Source: Thalassia testudinum (Eukaryota; Streptophyta; Magnoliopsida; Alismatales; Hydrocharitaceae). Taken from it: a stretch of 64,000 nucleotides of DNA. Numbering within the stretch: position 1 is the stretch's first letter; every line of letters begins with the position of its first letter. This document shows, one piece after another, positions 9,793 to 21,481 of the stretch. A program made the translations under genes and the position numbers. The notes below the pieces were generated by a model. That model had not been told where the DNA came from and did no database searches. It saw only the letters and a list, made by a program, of their open reading frames with translations. The stretch covers positions 4,340,001-4,404,000 of the forward strand of contig JAZHRO010000022.1 in assembly GCA_037157565.1 (NCBI GenBank), in the 5' to 3' direction.

Positions 9793-10976
9793 TGTTACGA
9801 CCTGAACCTGGCTCAACGTGGAACCTGGGGTCAGATCGCCTCAACTAACCCAAGATTCAGTCATCCAATGAGAAATATATCAAAGGAAATCATTCCACAC
9901 ATGCAACATATCTAGAAACATTAAATAAAAGACAGAAAGCTATAAGATAGATTGTAATTGTAACCAGTACCGCAAGAGAAAAGACAAGTTCTCAACACAA
10001 CCATCACAACCATAATGGAAAAATGGAAACAGAACCACTAGCTCCAAGCATGGATACTCACGACAATAGAAGGGAAGGTCAATCTAAAGTAGAAATGGAA
10101 AATAGGAACAAACTAAGGCTAGGCTCAGCTAAGCCCAGCCCCCTCTGCAGCCGGTGGAATGGGCTGCTCACCTCCCTATCCTGGTCACAAGTGGTAGGTG
10201 TCAGCAAAAAGCTGAGTAGAGTGGCAAGCATAAAATTAACTAAATGAATTTAACTAAAAAGTAGTAAACATTTCAGGAAGTTGTAAACATTCACACATTT
10301 TCATGTTTTATTTCTATCTCTATGTACTAGCTGTTTAGTGTTCTAGGTATTATAACAAAGGTTCCATTTTCTCTTGGTTCACATGTTCCCTAACAAAACG
10401 ATCTTGTTGCAGTTTTCCTTGTGATGCAGAATGTGCACGTAGTGCTCTCCTGGCTGAGAGAACACCTGGTGTTTGTCCTACACCTGATCTACCACCCTGG
10501 GGTCATGGTCGCGACGTAGCGGTGACTACGGCATGCACGATAAATGCACGGAGGGCTACCCCACATCGGTACGTAGTAAGTCATTTCCGCTAACGGGTAC
10601 CTCTAAGTCATACAACACATAACAGAATGGGGGCCGCACCCCTTACCACTCTACGTACCCTCGCCTAATTATCCTGGTTAACCCTGTGGGCCTAACAGAA
10701 ATTGGTGTAGGGAGGCCATTCCTACCCTCGGTCCCAACCCAATGGAAGGCTAGCTTTCTTCCTACAAATGGGGTGAGTAGCTCTCCTCAGTATGTGGTAC
10801 ACAAGGGCCAGCTTGCCCCCATACTAGAGCCCAAAAACTAGTCATGCCTTACATTAGGCAAAAACAGTCTGTCATTATCAGGGTTTGATACCATGACAGA
10901 TAAGTTATTTTCAAGTTGTTACTAAGAGCATTCATAATCCCTTAAATTTTGTTCAAGCATCAAAAATTTCATGCAT
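9793..10976 (-). mobile_element. TEK2: TEK LTR fragment inserted in gag
   Basis: It starts TGTTACGACC directly inside the gag frame (candidate left TSD GGCTA at 9788-9792). From about 10390 it matches the TEK3 LTR: the CGATCTTG..GCAGTTTTCC segment, CATTTCCGCTA.CGGGTAC, hairpin GGGGGCCGCACCCC and one copy of the 110-bp block (10694-10810). At 10977 it is interrupted by ATH2. The right part should resume at 25984 but is too diverged to align surely, and no matching TSD was found. Confidence 0.6.
10972..10976. other. Target site duplication of ATH2, left copy
   Basis: TGCAT here is repeated exactly at 25979-25983. Five-bp duplications flanking TG...CA ends are the norm for Ty3/gypsy elements. 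Confidence 0.85.
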
Positions 10977-13527
10977 TGTTAACATGCTGAATCAGTGTTT
11001 TAAAAGTAATACGCTATAGTGTAGCCAATAAATCGCGTAGAACACTTAAATTTACAACTCGAAAGAAATCTGAGGTCGAACACAGGGAGTAATATGGCAA
11101 TTTATCTCAAGATCACAATTTTAAGGAAGAATATAATAATGCAATAGTAATTTCAAGCACAAATGATATAAATGGAAGAGTTAGAGTTAATGTAGCAAAA
11201 AGATTAGGGTAAAATGGTGATTCAATATACTCAAATAATGCTAAGTATCAACCACACAATTTTCACGTTACCTTAAGTGTCTCAATAATGCAATAGTGAC
11301 TCAGAACCAGCAACAGAGGCAAAGGCCTCTCTTTTCCTTCAGGCCTCACGAAGTGGCACAAGCATAGCACAGCAACAATAGAGGTGAAGCCTTCTTCAAA
11401 TTTCGCTAACTGTAGAGAGAAATAGAGGGAAAAACCCCCCTTCCACTCTCTCTTTCTTTCTCTTCTTTCTCTCTCTATATCGGGTGAACTAGACTAGACC
11501 CAGGTAATTGGGTAAACAAACCAAGAACCAGACCCACGTGGCGTAAACCACATGCGAGGGCATGTGTGAGCGCGTGCCTGAACAGGACCTCACCCCATGT
11601 GCATGCTGAGGCAAACAGCTGAAAACACAAATTCAATTTGTATGTTGCACTCGCTTCTGTGTTCCACAATGTTGGACTATCCCACCCACCTTCGTCGTGT
11701 GCGTAGCAGCAACAAGTTTGGCTTTCAATTGAGGCAGAGGTAGAGGATGATGCTGGCGACCGCAATTGGATGCTTAGGGAGACTCCTGGAGATAACCCAC
11801 AGCACCTGGAGGTGATAGCATTGAAGAACCCAGCTAGAGTACTGCAGTGGAAGTCGAAGAAAAAGGTCACGGCGGCAGATGTTCGACAAACACCTAAAAA
11901 GGAAAGCACGACCTCTAGACCTTGTCAGAGAATCTTAGAAGGGTCACCGTGCGAAGACAAGTGCATCGATGGTGGTTGTGTGATGAATGCGTGCATGTGG
12001 AGGGCTGACGTAGTCGAAGAAGGTGTATGAAGGAGGTGGAGTTCGGTGGAGCGATTCGGTGGGTGGATCGGCAAAATACGAGAGGGGTTTTGGTCGTGGA
12101 GGAACGGCGAAGCTTTTGGGAGTTGTGGTGAGGTGGATGGTCAGTGGAGTGCAGGCGAACTCGCTGGAGTTCTGTCGAAGGATGAGAAGACAGAGGGGGA
12201 GATAAGTGATTGGCCATCGTGCGTGTTCTGTTAGTGTAGGAAAGAGAAGTAGAGGGAAAGAGAAAGATGTCGAGGGTCTTAGGTGAGGAGGAGATATGCG
12301 GAGGGCTCCGGTTGTGGCTGACCAGAGCTGTAGAAGATGGCAGGGATGGTGAAGCGGTGACAGTGATTGAGGCAGAGGAACACCCTCCCTTTGGCCGGAG
12401 AGGTGAGCAAGGAAAAAAGGATGACAGTGGCACCTCAAATTTGATGGTTGGAGGTGCGGAGGAGCAGGTCGAACAGAGGTCACCGGAGCAAATTGCGGAG
12501 GTGGCTGGAGAGGGAAGAGGGAAGGTTTTCTCTGGCCAAAATTTGCTAAGGAGCAAGGGTTCTTGCCCCTGATCCCTTTATAGGCCAAAAAAGAGGAGCT
12601 CTAAGCTTGGAAACAAGCTTGCGAAGCTCAAAAAGTTCACACAAACTTGATACCCACATATTTCATGCGTTCGCATGGAAGATTGGGATTGAATTAGGAT
12701 TCATGGTCGGGTTAAATTGGAAGGGAATTCCTCAAGGAATCTCCCTTTCAATTTTGGGAGAGTTTGATTAAGAATGAAGTGAGAAATCCTTGCTCGAATC
12801 TCGAAGGAGCTTGGCATGTTCACACCAGTGGAAGTAGGGACCCAAATGTGAAGATGATAAAAAAGTTAAGGACCTATTTATAAAGAATTCAAAAAGTTAA
12901 GGGCCATTGTGTGATAAGAAGAGTTTGTCTAGACTGGAATGCAAACTAGGTCAAGGTGATCTTTGATTGGGCTCAAATTTTAGTACAAACCTAATTTGGA
13001 CCCAAGAAATCTGATGGTAAAGTCAAATTTAGGTTTTGACCAAGTTTGACTAGGTAAATTGCATAGAAACCCAAATTAGGGTAACTATTTGTCTGAGACT
13101 TTGTTTTAAGTCAAAATGGGTTCAGATGGTCAAATCAAGGATGTCAAACCCTAGAGAATATTTCTATGATTTTTATAGGGTTTAGATGATTTTTATCTTG
13201 ACCATAACCTCAGTTTTTAAGCGGGTCTATTTTTAGGGTTTCAGATGTCCATTAATTCTTGAAATTCATGAAAACTCATTTCTATCTGTATGGACCCACT
13301 TATTAAACATTAATGACCAAATGACCTTTAATAAACCCCTAAAATACCCTGTGGTTATTCTGTATTTGTGGATTACTGGTATAATTACAAAAATAACCTT
13401 TTATTCTTCTTTTCTTCTCAAAGCAACTCAACCCGCCCAAGAGACCTTCTGACTGATATGTAGGAGCTTTTATTGACTTTATCAGACCAAATTAAGCTAG
13501 TTATGGCTCATTATGGTGTTCCCATCA
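10977..13527 (-). repeat. ATH2 3' LTR
   Basis: It spans TGTTAACATGCTG to TTCCCATCA and aligns end to end with 23409-25978. It contains the minus-strand U5 motif GTTCGACCTC (near 11070), a minus TATA box at 12575-12582 and a GA-rich transcribed stretch. Long open frames at 11915-12588 are LTR noise. The termini resemble the NAE LTR termini. Confidence 0.88.
12575..12582 (-). promoter_or_regulatory. TATA box, ATH2 3' LTR
   Basis: The minus strand reads TATAAAGG. The right LTR has TATAAAAGG at the matching place (25027-25035). Confidence 0.55.
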
Positions 13528-13542
13528 TACCCCCATGCCTAG
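13528..13542 (-). other. Polypurine tract of ATH2
   Basis: The minus strand reads TAGGCATGGGGGTA directly before the LTR start TGATGGGAACACC. Confidence 0.75.
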
Positions 13543-13764
13543 CTTTCGTTAATCACTTAGCAAAACTTTATGGATCAAACCAGTTATCTATGTCAGATGT
13601 AACCGTCAGGATGCCCTACTAAGCCACATCTTTAGAAATTAGATCTTAATACCAACAATAGGCCAAGAGGTACTCAAGTACCAGCCTAGATCCAGACCTG
13701 ACTAGCTTTTGCCTCAGTCTGCCGTGAAGGTTTCTAAGGCCCACAAGAACTAACCTAAGGTTCG

Positions 13765-13830
13765 TTGGACCCAGCGGTTAAAGCACCCGTGCTTGTAACA
13801 TGGTTAGTCCAGGTTCAGTTTGCCAGTGCA
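13765..13830 (+). other. tRNA-like stretch, antisense to ATH2
   Basis: TGGACCCAGCGGTTAAAGCA resembles a tRNA A box with D-loop, and AGGTTCAGTTTGCC at 13811 resembles a B box. Homologous sequences are at 32085-32150 and, on the minus strand, at 63442-63510, always antisense to the element. No closed cloverleaf was found, so it is not called as a tRNA gene. Confidence 0.35.
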
Positions 13831-13980
13831 TTTTCGTAAGAGATGGAAGAATTTTCATTTGTGGAGAGCTTTTCTCTCTCTTTTTATTTTGATTATATTT
13901 TTCCTTAGATCCATCCTCAGATTAGTCCTAAACACATTCTGTATCAGATTCCTGGTCCCCACCATCAATCCTCGCAGGGT

Positions 13981-14127
13981 CCCTGGCAATCGATGCTTCG
14001 AGATAGCACCGCCCATGGCAACCCCCAGAACCCTAGCTTTCGACACTTCGGGATAGTGCCACCCTTGGTGTTCTGAAGCTAAATCCTGACCCTGGCAATC
14101 GACATTTCGTGATAATGCCTCCCATGG
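13981..14127 (-). repeat. Three spaced repeats of the 3' module (ATH2)
   Basis: The copies are at 13981-14019, 14031-14068 and 14090-14127 (offsets 50 and 59 in plus coordinates). The plus strand reads CCCTGGCAATCGATGCTTCG then AGATAGCACCGCCCATGG. Confidence 0.7.
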
Positions 14128-14145
14128 CATCTGAACCAACACAAG

Positions 14146-14195
14146 GTGCTTACATGCCCCTTGTAGGATATTTGGATATCTTAGGAGGCAAGCAC
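14146..14195 (-). other. Conserved hairpin of the 3' module (ATH2 copy)
   Basis: The 50-nt unit has outer arms GTGCTT/AAGCAC and inner arms TAGGATAT..ATATCTTA, which form G-U pairs where the NAE copies have Watson-Crick pairs. Confidence 0.7.
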
Positions 14196-14804
14196 CAAGG
14201 AGACAGTATGTTATTGTGCATCTTCAAGGGGAATTTCCCATCTCTCCATGCTAGGAACTCATCCAAATCAACTTGTGCTTTCAAGCCACTCCTAATCTAG
14301 ATCTTAGGACCATTTTTAGAACAACATAAATGCTTTGGCATAATTTCATATTTAAGCACACTAAACTAAACTGTCATTTTTGGGTGCTTAAGTTGCCGAG
14401 TCCCGCAAACCAGAGGTCAGTTAACAGGGTCGAATACTACCTAAGCCTTAGACCTAATACACAAGCTTTGCATTTTCCCCAACCACTTGAGGACTAATTT
14501 GGATCTTGACATGTACGTGCATGTTTAAATCCAATCAGGTCAGTATTTGCCACTAATCCCTTAAGTTTTAGCCCTCCAGGTCTTAATTCATCATTCGATC
14601 CAACCTAGAAGTTAGGTAAGTTCCATATTGTTTTGAACAGACTCCATTTTTTCTTTATATTTTTACTCCTTTCTTTTCTTTTTAATTTTTCCTCCCTCCT
14701 TTTTCTCATTTTCCTCTCAAATGGACCTTCTCTTTCCTTAATCCTCCTTTTTTTTGTGTGAAATCCTTTTGTGAGAGTTGATTTTCACGGCATTTTGCAC
14801 TTTA

Positions 14805-14851
14805 ATACCCCCTCCATGCCTACGATTTGCAATGTCCTCATTGTAAATTAG
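14805..14851 (-). other. First PPT-like motif of ATH2
   Basis: The minus strand reads CAATGAGGACATTGC then TAGGCATGGAGGGGGTA. It is the upstream twin of the PPT at 13528. Confidence 0.6.
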
Positions 14852-15054
14852 GTGGGTTCGAGTTCAGCTTAGATTGTACATTAGAACAAGTTCAAAGGGT
14901 GGGTGGACGGGTCGGGGTGACTATTGCAGACGATTTCAAGCTCTGGTGCATGTACTAAAGGTGGAGTCGACTATTTTAATGGATGAACCCTAAAGTGCAA
15001 TATAATTTCAACAAAGAGATATGTCAAAAGGATTTTAGGTTTTCCAAAGAGATG

Positions 15055-15100
15055 ATGGGTTGCCTCCCGTTAAGCACTGAGTTTAACGCCATCAGTCGAG
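15055..15100 (-). other. Conserved post-pol motif holding the pol stop codon
   Basis: The minus strand reads CTCGACTGATGGCGTTAAAC, then GTGCTTAACGGGAGGCAACC. Similar motifs follow pol in OTA elements of many plants. In NAE1 (33375-33420) and NAE2 (54380-54430) the same motif contains the stop of the acidic ORF. Confidence 0.65.
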
Positions 15101-18100
15101 CGTAATAAGCTCAGGGAGAATGGAGATCAAAAGATACCTCAGCCAAGTTTGTATCAGTGAGTTCAATGAACAGCTTGAGTCACTGGCCATTCACAATAAA
15201 AGGTTTAGAATCAAGGCTGAGTTAATTGATTTCAATGGTTCCATTTCCAAAGATTTTTCTTACCAAGAAAGGTCCAATACACTTAGATCTGAGTTTGCAT
15301 GGGAAGAGTTTGAGCTTGGCATCAAAGAGTAAGACTTTCTGACTAGGGTGGAAAGATTTTCGCACAATGTGCCTATCATGGAAGGCTTTGACCTACTCTT
15401 TGTAGATACGCGAGTTCTCGTACGCATCCTTGCGTGGTTCCTAGATCTCTCTCATTTGCAAGTGGTGGTGTATTCCAGCCTTCATCTAGTCCAGATTGCA
15501 CTTCTGTACTGCCCAATAGGCCTTATGCTCCATCTCTATGGGAAGGTGACATGCCTTTCCTTACACTAATCTGAAGGGAGACATGCCTAATTGGGTCTTG
15601 TAGGCAGTCCTATAGGCCCACAAAGCTTCCTAAAGGCGAGTAGACCAATCCTTCCTATCAGGCCGAACAGTGACCTGAAGGATCTTCTTGATCTCTTGAT
15701 TCGACAGTTCAGCCAATCCATTAGTCTGGGGGTTGTAAGGAGTCGAGATACGATGCGACACCCCATACTTTTTCATCAAGGATTGGAAGTGTACATTGTT
15801 GAAAGGAGACCTGCCGTCGCTGATGATGGCCTTTGGAACCCTAAATCTGGAAAAGATGTTCTCCTAGATGAATCAAAGATAACTTTATGATCATAAGTTC
15901 TCGTGGGGACAACTTCGATCCATTTAGTGACATAATCAACAACAAGCTAGATGTATTCAAACCCGTTAGGTCTGGGAAAGGGTCCCATGAAATCAATTCC
16001 CCATATGTCAAAGATTTCACACAATTATCCGGTTCAAGGGCACCATATCCTGCAGGCCCATGTTGCCGAGGGTCTGACAACGAGCGCATGCCCTACAATA
16101 CATTTGTGCGTCTTTGAACATCGTGGACCAGAAGAACCCACACTAGAGGATTTTTACTGCAGTTTTACGCCAAGAGAAATGGCCACCGTAGGCCTGGTCG
16201 TGACAAAATGAGATCACGTCATTGATCTCGTCGTCAGGAATGCATCTCCGGATCACCTGATCATTGCCCATGTGGAAGAGATATGGATCCTCCCAAATAT
16301 AGTACTTGGCCTCGAAAATCAACTTGTCTCGCCTGGAAGTCACCTAATTTGGCAGGACTTTCCCCGTAACCAAGTAGTTTACTATATCAACAAACTAGGG
16401 GAGATCGTGAATGGCTAGTAAATGTTCGTCCGGAAAATGCTCGATGATTGGACCAGACGGGTCGATGACTGAAGAAGGAAGTCGGGACAAATGGTCAGCT
16501 ACCACATTCATTTTTCCCGCCTTGTCACGAATCTCGAGATCAAATTCCTGCAATAGTAAGATCCAACTGATTAATCAAGGTTTCGCATCCTTCTTCATGA
16601 GTAAGTGCCTCACAGCAGTGTGATCTGAGTAAATGATGACATGGGAACCCAGAAGATTAGATTTGAATTTCTCTAGGCCAAATACTACTACAACAGCTCT
16701 TTCTCAATAATCATGTAGTTACGCTGAGCCTCGTCCAGCGTCTTACTAGCGTAGTAGATGACCACAGGTTTTCCATCAACTTTCTGCCCAAGCACCGCCC
16801 CCACTGCATAGTCAAATGCATCACACATGATCTCAAAGGGTAGAGACCAGTTAGGGGATTGTAGGATTGGTGCCTGAGTAACTCGATCACATAGGCTCTC
16901 AAATGCGTGAGTGCACTCATCGGTGATCTCGAAAGGGACATCCTTTGAGTGAAGATTAGTCAAGGGGTGTGTGATTTTTGAGAAATCAGGAATGAAACGA
17001 CAGTAAAAGCCTACGTGCCCCAGGAACGATCAGATGTCCTTGACTGAGCTAGGCATGGGTTGTTTGGAAATCAAATTAACCTTGGCTCAATCAACCTGGA
17101 TGCCTTTTTCAGAGACGAGGTGACCCAAGACAATTCCCTCAGGTACCATGAAGTCGCACTTTTCCTAGGAAAGAACCAGATTCACGTCGATACAACACCA
17201 AAGGATTTGGACCAAGTGCAGGAAGCAATCATCAAAAGATTCCCCAAATACCAAGAAGTCATCCATGAAGACTTCAAGGTATTCACCTACCATATCAAAG
17301 AATATGGAAAGCATGCACTGCTGGAAGATAGTAGGTGCATTGCAGAGACCGAAAGGCATCTTACGGAATGCGTATGTCCCATAGGGGCAGGTGAAGGTGG
17401 TCTTTTCTTGGTCCTTAGGATGGATTGCCACTTGATTATAACTGGAGTACCCATCCAAAAAGCAAAAGAAATGATTTCCCACTAGTTTCTCGAGTATCTG
17501 ATCAATGAACGGAATTGGGAAATGATCCTTCTTTGTGGAGGCATTCAGTCATCTGTAATCAATGTAGACTATCCATGAGTTTGCTATACGGGTCAGTATG
17601 GTTTCTCTAATTTAAGTCCTGCTTTCTTAGGCATAACCTGGATTGGACTCACCCACCGACTATCAGAGATCATGTAGATCATCCCCGCATTTAACCACTT
17701 CATGATCTCCTTTTTCACAACCTCCTACAGATTAGGATTCATATGACTCTGCATTTCACGGGATGGTCATGCTCTCGCTTCGGTATAAATGCGGTGTGTG
17801 CATTATGAAGGGCTAATGCTAGTTAGATCATCGAGAGTCCAACCAATGGCTCTTCGATGTTGCTGGAGGATAGAAATCAAATGTGTTTCCTGATCAGAGG
17901 TGAGGTGGGAATTGATAATCATAGGAAATGTCTGATCAAAACCCAAAAAGATGTATTTTAGATGATCGGGAAGAGGCGTCAGCTCCATAACGGGGTTATC
18001 AACAGCAGCAGGTGGGTCGGGATGGGCCTCAGAAGAAAGGTGGGAGCTGCGGGTGGGTCTAGGTCAATGCTAGGCTCCTCTATTTGTGGGGTATGATCTG

Positions 18101-18760
18101 CTTGGGGTTGAGGGTCAGGGATAATCAAGTTATCCTCGAGAAATGTGTCCTCAACCATAGAACTGATGTCGCATACTTGTTCCACTTCCCCATAGTTAAT
18201 TCCTTTCTAGGCCATAAATATATCAATTTTTAGTATCTTGGACCTGAATTTCAATTCAATCTAGCCCTCCTCATAATTAATGTTCGCTCTAGTTGTCGCT
18301 AAGAACGATCTACCTAATATAATCAATGTATTCTTCAGATTCTCAGGAGTCTCCATATCCAACACAATGAAGTCCATAGGAAAGTAGAAATCGTGGATCC
18401 TAACCAGAACATCCTCAATAACTCCTCTAGGTGACTTAATTGATCGGTCTGCTAACTGTAAAGTCACCTCAGTCGATTTTAGCTTAGTCTCCTCGAAATG
18501 ATCTAATAGGGACGTAGGGATCAAATTGATGGAAGCTCCTATGTTTAAAAGGGCTTTGTTGAACTCTAAATCACCGATTTGGCATGAAATCAGAGGGGTA
18601 CCAAGGTCTTTTGCCTTAGGTGGGAGTCTGCTCAAAATTATGGAGCTGGTTGCTCCGATAGTATGATTGGATTCCTGCCTTTGGTTCACAGCTTACACTT
18701 AGGTGTACATACATCCTTCAGAAATCTCGCATAAGCCGGTACGTGGTGAATTACATCCAT
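15092..18760 (-). pseudogene. ATH2 pol remnant: protease, RT, RNase H, integrase
   Basis: On the minus strand the order is protease (18690-18260; catalytic motif LLNIGAS with Asn in place of Asp), RT (about 17960-16970; YAFRKMPFGLCNAP and an intact FMDDF box near 17260), RNase H (about 16960-16500; DYAVGAVLGQ and the primer-grip-like YYASKTL), H2C2 finger (about 16260-16060; CHDQAYGGHF and CARCQ) and integrase (about 16040-15100; GIDFMGPF, KWIEVVPT, an ISDG catalytic Asp and RKDWS). Pol copies element RNA into DNA and integrates it. Several frameshifts and in-frame stops, many of them TAG at expected Gln codons (for example EYI-stop-LVVDY), inactivate it. RT and RNase H are better kept than in ATH1, so ATH2 is the best candidate in the window for the class of helper used by NAE elements. 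Confidence 0.88.
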
Positions 18761-20454
18761 TAACAGGATGTTTATTTGGACCTACTTAAAGAGCTTAACC
18801 AGGTCCTCCTTGAGAACCATGGGTTTGGGTTTCATCTTTCCTTTGGTCAAGGCCTTTGGAAATGGAATCTCTACAGGTTACTCTAGAATTGGTCCAAGTT
18901 CTTGATCTAGGACAGGGGTATCCTGGATGCCCAAACTAGGGTTTGTTTTTGAACTACCAGGCTGATAGTGGCTCGGGTAAGGTGGGTCCTGAGTTGTTTT
19001 GCCACTATGGGTGGTAATAGAATTCAGTCATGCCTAGTTCCAGGTAGGGGTAGGCAAAAGAGATGGTTGCTGCTGATAACCCGCGTATGATGTCGAAGCC
19101 TCCATCCCATCGGGTGATGGAGCAGAAGGGGCCTGATAAACATAGTGAGCCTGGCCCTGAGTCGAGTTCATAATGTGCCTCTGGTTTAGCATGTTATTTG
19201 GATTGGGGAGAGGTTGCGAAGGGAGTGCACCAGGTTGGCGAGGATTTACCATCTGGGCAAGTTGATTACGAACCTCTGTGACCTCATCTTTGCACTATTT
19301 TTGCATAGCCGTATTCTTCTTCTAAATGTCAACCAGAGTATGAAGGATAATAGTCATTTGATCTTCTCGAGTTGGCTCGGTTTGGTAAGTTAGGTTGGGT
19401 CGAGGTTGAGGCGATTGATATGGACGAGAAACTTGTGGTTGGGGCTGATATTGAGGTCTCTGATTTTGATTGTTCCCTGACCATGTGAAATTAGGATGAT
19501 TATGCCATCCAAGGTTGTAGCTGTTTGAGAAAGGATCATTTTGGATGGCATTGAGGTCCTCGCAGGTCTGAGGAACCTGAAGAAATCAGAAGACGAGGGT
19601 TTAGAGTTCCCCCAACTCGAGTAAGCAGATCCGGAGCTTCCTCCGAACCCTAAATCAGATGGGTATGGATCCATTCCCTGAGAAGATCAATGGTAGATGT
19701 TGTGCACAGCCTCCCTCCCAGAGGGTTGTTGTGCAAATGGGTTTTGCGTAGAGGTGGCTCACTACAGATGTCGAGTCAGCTCATCCACCTTCTTCTCAAT
19801 GATCGAGACCTTGTCCAGGCGACTGGCCATTAACTCCAAGTCGATGGAAGAGGACAGGCCCTGCGTCACATGTGCTCCCTGTGGATTCGTCAATGCACGA
19901 GCAGTCTTCCAGTCGAACATGCCCATGGATTCATTATTGATGGAGTTCTCGCACATGTTCTCAAGAATCTCCCAAACGGTGTCTTCGTGTTGACCCATGA
20001 TGTTTCCCCCACAGGTCGCATTGATGAATAATTGAATATCCTCACGGAGTCCCTGGTAAAAAGACTGGACTTGTTCCCATTTAGGAACTCCGTGGTGGGG
20101 GCACTTTCTCATGAGATCCAGAAAGTGATCCCATGCCTCATGAAGTGGTTCTCCTACTTGCTGCATGAAATGTGTGATCTAGTGCCGCAGAGCATTTGTC
20201 CGACCAACAGGGAAGAACTTTTTTAGAGACTCAATTTGTAGTTCAGCCCATGTGTTGATTGGATGAGTTAGGGTTTGGTACCAGTGAGCGGCCTTGTCCA
20301 TGAGAGAGGAGAACATTTTCATGAGCAAGATATCCCAATTTTGAGCTTCTGAGCCAAAGGTTTGGGCCAGATTCTTGAGTTGCTTGATATGCTAGAAATG
20401 ATCTTCGGACTTAAGCCCATGAAATTTAGGAATGGCATGAATCATGTTGGGCTT
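18761..20454 (-). pseudogene. ATH2 gag remnant, C-terminal two thirds (interrupted by soloA1)
   Basis: The minus strand encodes the Gag capsid core from 20454 downward: KPNMIHAIPKFHGL, FFPVGRT, GEPLHEAWDHFLDLMRKC, PHHGVPKWEQVQSFYQGL and MENMCEN-like. A lysine-rich hinge with KVDELTRHL follows, then a Gln/Pro-rich tail (19700-19030). The part near 18840-18770 (VPAYARFLKDV) leads into protease. Stops and frameshifts are present. The frame is interrupted at 20460-22098 by a solo LTR; removing it and one copy of the 5-bp duplication restores an ELKP motif expected in this family. Confidence 0.82.
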
Positions 20455-20459
20455 GACTT
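20455..20459. other. Target site duplication of soloA1, left copy
   Basis: GACTT here pairs with GAGTT at 22099-22103 (one mismatch), flanking TG...CA. Confidence 0.6.
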
Positions 20460-21054
20460 TGATGTGCATACATCTAAATAGCCAAAAATGTCTATTATTG
20501 CATGTTCTTAGTACCATATTAGCATCATGCATTGTAAATGTTGCATAACATGCATAATCACACATTTAGGTCAAATTATATAAATTGTATAGTAATTGTC
20601 TGCTTTTATGGCCATGGACAGAGTGACTTTTAATCGAGGCTTCAGACAGAAGATCTAACCGTACAGATCTAATCAGGGCGACTACAGGAGTTCAACGACT
20701 CCAAAATCGCCCTGATCGGACATCCGTAGCACTAGATATAGTCCGAGGAAGCTCAGAGATCAAGGGCCAAGATGGTGTCAATCCGCACTTCATATAAAAA
20801 ATTTGATTGCACGGATGGATTCGGATTGACAATCGTAACCTAACAGTGCAAAAATCGATCCAATCCGACATCCGTGGCACCATCTACAACACAAAGAAGA
20901 TGGATGGTCAGGATGGTGCCACGTGGCACCATCCGCACCCGACTGCCCCCTCTGCTCAACTCCTGAATGATCGCCTGACATTATATCTTAGCCATTGGAT
21001 GAAGACCCAATGGCCAAGATTAACCGCATGCAAAAGTAGCGCCACGCCTCAAAT

Positions 21055-21115
21055 CGCTGCGTAGTGCAGCGGTTAAAGCACTATGCATGCGAAGCACGCA
21101 CACTCGAGCCGCCGT
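21055..21115 (+). other. tRNA-like stretch in soloA1
   Basis: GTAGTGCAGCGGTTAAAGCA (21061) resembles a tRNA A box; CACTCGAGCC at 21101 is a degenerate B box. The counterparts in NAA and soloA3 have better B boxes (GGTTCGAGCC, GGTTCGAACC). Confidence 0.45.
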
Positions 21116-21384
21116 GAAGCACCTCTTCTCACATGGACGCACGCAATCTCAATCGCGCGATTAGCTGCGAACGGCCCAGATCATCCAATCAGGCACACGT
21201 GCATTGGACGCCCCTACTCACGCCTGATCTCACGCGCGAGTGCACGAAGCTGAAGTGGCCGAGGAGCGATCTGAGTCATCCGATCTCACGATTGGGTGGC
21301 TGTGATTGCTTGGAAGTGCACTTACATTAGGCGCACAGGAGAGGAGGAGGTGCGTATAATGCGAGCACACATCGCCCATGACAT

Positions 21385-21418
21385 GTCTTTAGTGACAAAT
21401 AAATCCATCACTAAAGAC
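21385..21418. other. Hairpin upstream of the soloA1 TATA box
   Basis: Perfect 11-bp arms GTCTTTAGTGA / TCACTAAAGAC enclose a 12-nt loop. The TATA box TATAAAAG starts 56 bp downstream. Equivalent hairpins are at 55962-55991, 61961-61990 and 45894-45920. Confidence 0.6.
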
Positions 21419-21473
21419 TTCATTTTAATGTTTTTGAATATGGAATGACCAAATTGCCCCCAATCCTTGCTAC

Positions 21474-21481
21474 TATAAAAG
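21474..21481 (+). promoter_or_regulatory. TATA box of soloA1
   Basis: TATAAAAGGAGACCCC is identical to the site in both NAA LTRs. Confidence 0.65.

Larger units (their letters stand above)
13543..15054 (-). other. ATH2 3' noncoding module
   Basis: There is no gene in this 1.5 kb. Read along the element it contains a PPT-like motif (14805-14851), a pyrimidine-rich stretch (about 14640-14780), a conserved block with TCCCGCAAACC (about 14390-14470), the hairpin, three repeats and an antisense tRNA-like stretch. NAE1 (31870-33370) and NAE2 (54430-55048 plus 62801-63737) have the same order. Confidence 0.7.

Noticed and set aside
11915..12588. 213/214-codon overlapping frames
   Set aside because: They lie inside the ATH2 LTR over the promoter. 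The other LTR (24375-25041) has broken equivalents, so this is LTR noise.
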